Assembly: GCF_030549615.1 (NCBI RefSeq)
Contig: NZ_CP130832.1
Span: 3,038,001-3,102,000, forward strand
Direction of reading: 5' to 3'
From: Stenotrophomonas sp. 610A2
GTDB taxonomy: Bacteria > Pseudomonadota > Gammaproteobacteria > Xanthomonadales > Xanthomonadaceae
Length of the DNA stretch: 64,000 bases
The notes under the pieces were generated by a model. That model saw only the letters and a list, made by a program, of their open reading frames with translations, searched no databases and was not told the DNA's origin. The stretch's first letter is position 1. The number at the start of each line of letters is the position of its first letter. Shown here piece by piece: positions 62,410-64,000 of the stretch. A program made the translations under genes and the position numbers.

Positions 62410-64000
62410 TCACTCCCGGCGCACCCCGCTACCGACAAGCGCATAGCGCTGCAGCGACAGCAACGCGTCGATGCGCTGTTGTGGGATTCCCTGTTTCAAC
62501 GCAACTTCAATACAGGAGCGCGCACCGGGATGGTCGCCAAGCAAGGTCAAGGTCTGCGCACACCACAGCGCGACCTCGGCCGCCTGCGTCCCCAGCGCGC
62601 GTGCCGCCTGCAGGTCCGCAAGCGCACGCGCGCGTTCACCCAGATTTGCCCGGTACCAGGACAGCAAGGCCAAGGCATAGGCATCGTCGCGGCGCACGTC
62701 CACATACTGCTGCGCCAGATGCGCTGCTCGCAGATACGGTGCCTGCGCCTGCGCTGCGGTGGCCGGCGAAGCGGCCAAGGCATCTGCCAGATTACCCCAG
62801 TGCAGATAGTCCTCCGGCTCCAGCACGGTTGCCTGCTGGAACAGCTCCGCAGCCACCGCGTACTCGCCGTGATCGAATTTCATCGTGCCGAGATTGGTCA
62901 ATGCACCGGCATTGGGCTCGATCGACAAGGACATGTTGAACGCATGCCCGGCCTGCACGGTATCGCCCTGGGCAAGATACAGTCCGCCCAGGCTGCCCCA
63001 TAAACGGCTGTCTTCTGGCTGCAGCACGGTGGCGGTGACAAACGCATCGATCGCCTTGGGCACGTCGCCGCGCAACCAATGGTGATAGCCGAGCAGTCGA
63101 TATATCTGCGCGTCGCTGGGGCGGGCCGCGATGGCCTGCTGGAATGCCTGCAACGCCTTCGCCTCCTGCCCGAGTGCAGCGTAGGTTCGTGCCTGCCCGA
63201 CCAGACCGTCTGCACGCAGCGCCGGGTCGCCCATGACCTGCTGGTACAAGCCCAGCGCCTGTTCGTTCTGGCCACTGACCCGGGCGATCTCGGCCATTGC
63301 CAGGCTGACCTCGCGCAGGCCCGGGTCCATTGCCTGCGCCCGCGCGCAGGCCTCGCGTGCACGCGCGAACGCCTCCGCATCGCTGACACCCTCCAGCCGC
63401 GCGATCTGGGCCCGGCAGATCCCGGCCTGCGCCCGCGCGAAATGCGGATCAAGGCTCAAGGCCTGGGCGAACGCCGCCATTGCCCGATCGTTACCAGCTT
63501 CGCCTATCGGCCGTTGCAGCAGCGCCAGTCCGCGCAGATAGGCGTCGTAGGCATTAACATCCTTGGTCGGTGTAAGCCGCTGCGCGACACCGGCGGTTTT
63601 CCCGGGCAGGTGTCCGAGCAAGGCGTGCACCACACTGTTCGCTATCTCTCCCTGCAGCGCGAAGACGTCGTTGATCTCGCGGTCGTAGGTCTCCGCCCAC
63701 AGCGTAAAGCCGGTGGCGGTGTCAGACAGCCGCGCACTGATCCTTACCCGCCCACCCTCGCGGCGCACGCTTGCATCCAGCAGCGTCGCCACACCGAGGC
63801 GGCGCCCGATCCGGCGCACGTCCTCGCCTTCCACTTCCCCCTCGTGTGCCGTGGTCAGCTGCCTGGCGGCCACTTTCAAACCCGGCACATTGGTCAGGGC
63901 ATCGTGCATCTCCACCGCCAGGCCATCGGCAAAGTAACGGTCGGACGCATCATCGCTGAGGCTGCTGAATGGCATCACGGCAATTGATGCTGCCGTCGCA
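62410..64000 (-). CDS. TolB-like / TPR-repeat protein (5' end outside window)
   Basis: The visible 530 residues begin ATAASIAVMPFSSLSDDASD, the opening of the TolB-like N-terminal domain found in many adenylate-cyclase-like and winged-helix regulators (YFADGLAVEMHDALTNVPGL, GRRLGVATLLDASVRREGGR, TGFTLWAETYDREINDVFAL). At least eight TPR units follow to the C-terminus (for example DAQIYRLLGYHHWLRGDVPK, SRLWGSLGGLYLAQGDTVQA). In this protein type a winged-helix DNA-binding domain and one membrane helix often precede, which would lie to the right of the window; this cannot be checked here. Confidence 0.85.
   Translation of the reverse strand, partial: ATAASIAVMPFSSLSDDASDRYFADGLAVEMHDALTNVPGLKVAARQLTTAHEGEVEGEDVRRIGRRLGVATLLDASVRREGGRVRISARLSDTATGFTLWAETYDREINDVFALQGEIANSVVHALLGHLPGKTAGVAQRLTPTKDVNAYDAYLRGLALLQRPIGEAGNDRAMAAFAQALSLDPHFARAQAGICRAQIARLEGVSDAEAFARAREACARAQAMDPGLREVSLAMAEIARVSGQNEQALGLYQQVMGDPALRADGLVGQARTYAALGQEAKALQAFQQAIAARPSDAQIYRLLGYHHWLRGDVPKAIDAFVTATVLQPEDSRLWGSLGGLYLAQGDTVQAGHAFNMSLSIEPNAGALTNLGTMKFDHGEYAVAAELFQQATVLEPEDYLHWGNLADALAASPATAAQAQAPYLRAAHLAQQYVDVRRDDAYALALLSWYRANLGERARALADLQAARALGTQAAEVALWCAQTLTLLGDHPGARSCIEVALKQGIPQQRIDALLSLQRYALVGSGVRRE

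Overview
The window is chromosomal DNA of a GC-rich gammaproteobacterium of the Xanthomonadaceae, most likely a Stenotrophomonas. This rests on the emrR-emrC-emrA-emrB efflux operon order, on palindromic GTAG-ended repeats of the SMAG type, and on the gene order dapE-dapD-glnD-map // rpsB-tsf-pyrH-frr-uppS-cdsA-dxr-rseP-bamA-lpxD-fabZ-lpxA-lpxB-rnhB. No phage, integrase, transposase or CRISPR array is visible.

Layout. 1-7.1 kb: the 3' part of an outer-membrane efflux gene, then a leftward rnr-rlmB-S58 peptidase group, then three near-identical tRNA-Leu(CAG) genes, each with its own promoter and terminator and interleaved with palindromic repeats. 7.2-13 kb: the leftward emrRCAB multidrug efflux operon with a strong palindrome in front of emrR, and a divergent AraC-type regulator. 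13-19.3 kb: parC, a thiopurine methyltransferase, a bacterioferritin whose usual haem methionine is threonine, and a penicillin-acylase-type hydrolase. 19.3-24.8 kb: a secreted RidA-like protein, asnB with an upstream leader peptide that has eight Asn codons followed by a terminator, a Sel1-repeat lipoprotein, a pentapeptide-repeat protein and a steroid-dehydrogenase-like SDR. 24.9-34.1 kb: a periplasmic-propeller/GGDEF protein, then the lysine and nitrogen genes dapE, a YffB-type ArsC-like gene, dapD, glnD and map.

34.4-45.5 kb: two consecutive archaic (Csu-like, spore-coat-U domain) chaperone-usher pilus operons, with a small uncharacterised secreted protein and a third chaperone at the end. 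They separate map from rpsB, which are adjacent and divergent in E. coli. 45.4-61.9 kb: the long collinear essential run for translation (rpsB, tsf, frr), pyrimidine and isoprenoid synthesis (pyrH, uppS, dxr), phospholipid synthesis (cdsA), envelope stress and outer-membrane assembly (rseP, bamA) and lipid A / fatty acid synthesis (lpxD, fabZ, lpxA, lpxB), ending with rnhB and interrupted by an HDOD-GGDEF gene. 61.9-64 kb: a lipoprotein and a TolB-like/TPR protein cut by the window edge.

The most notable signal is the apparent asparagine attenuator of asnB: a 32-residue leader peptide with eight Asn codons in 12 positions, alternative RNA pairings and an intrinsic terminator in front of asparagine synthetase. 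Other notable points are the double pilus island with its coupled small ORF, a histone-H1-like basic tail on DapD, and the tRNA-Leu/repeat tandem array.
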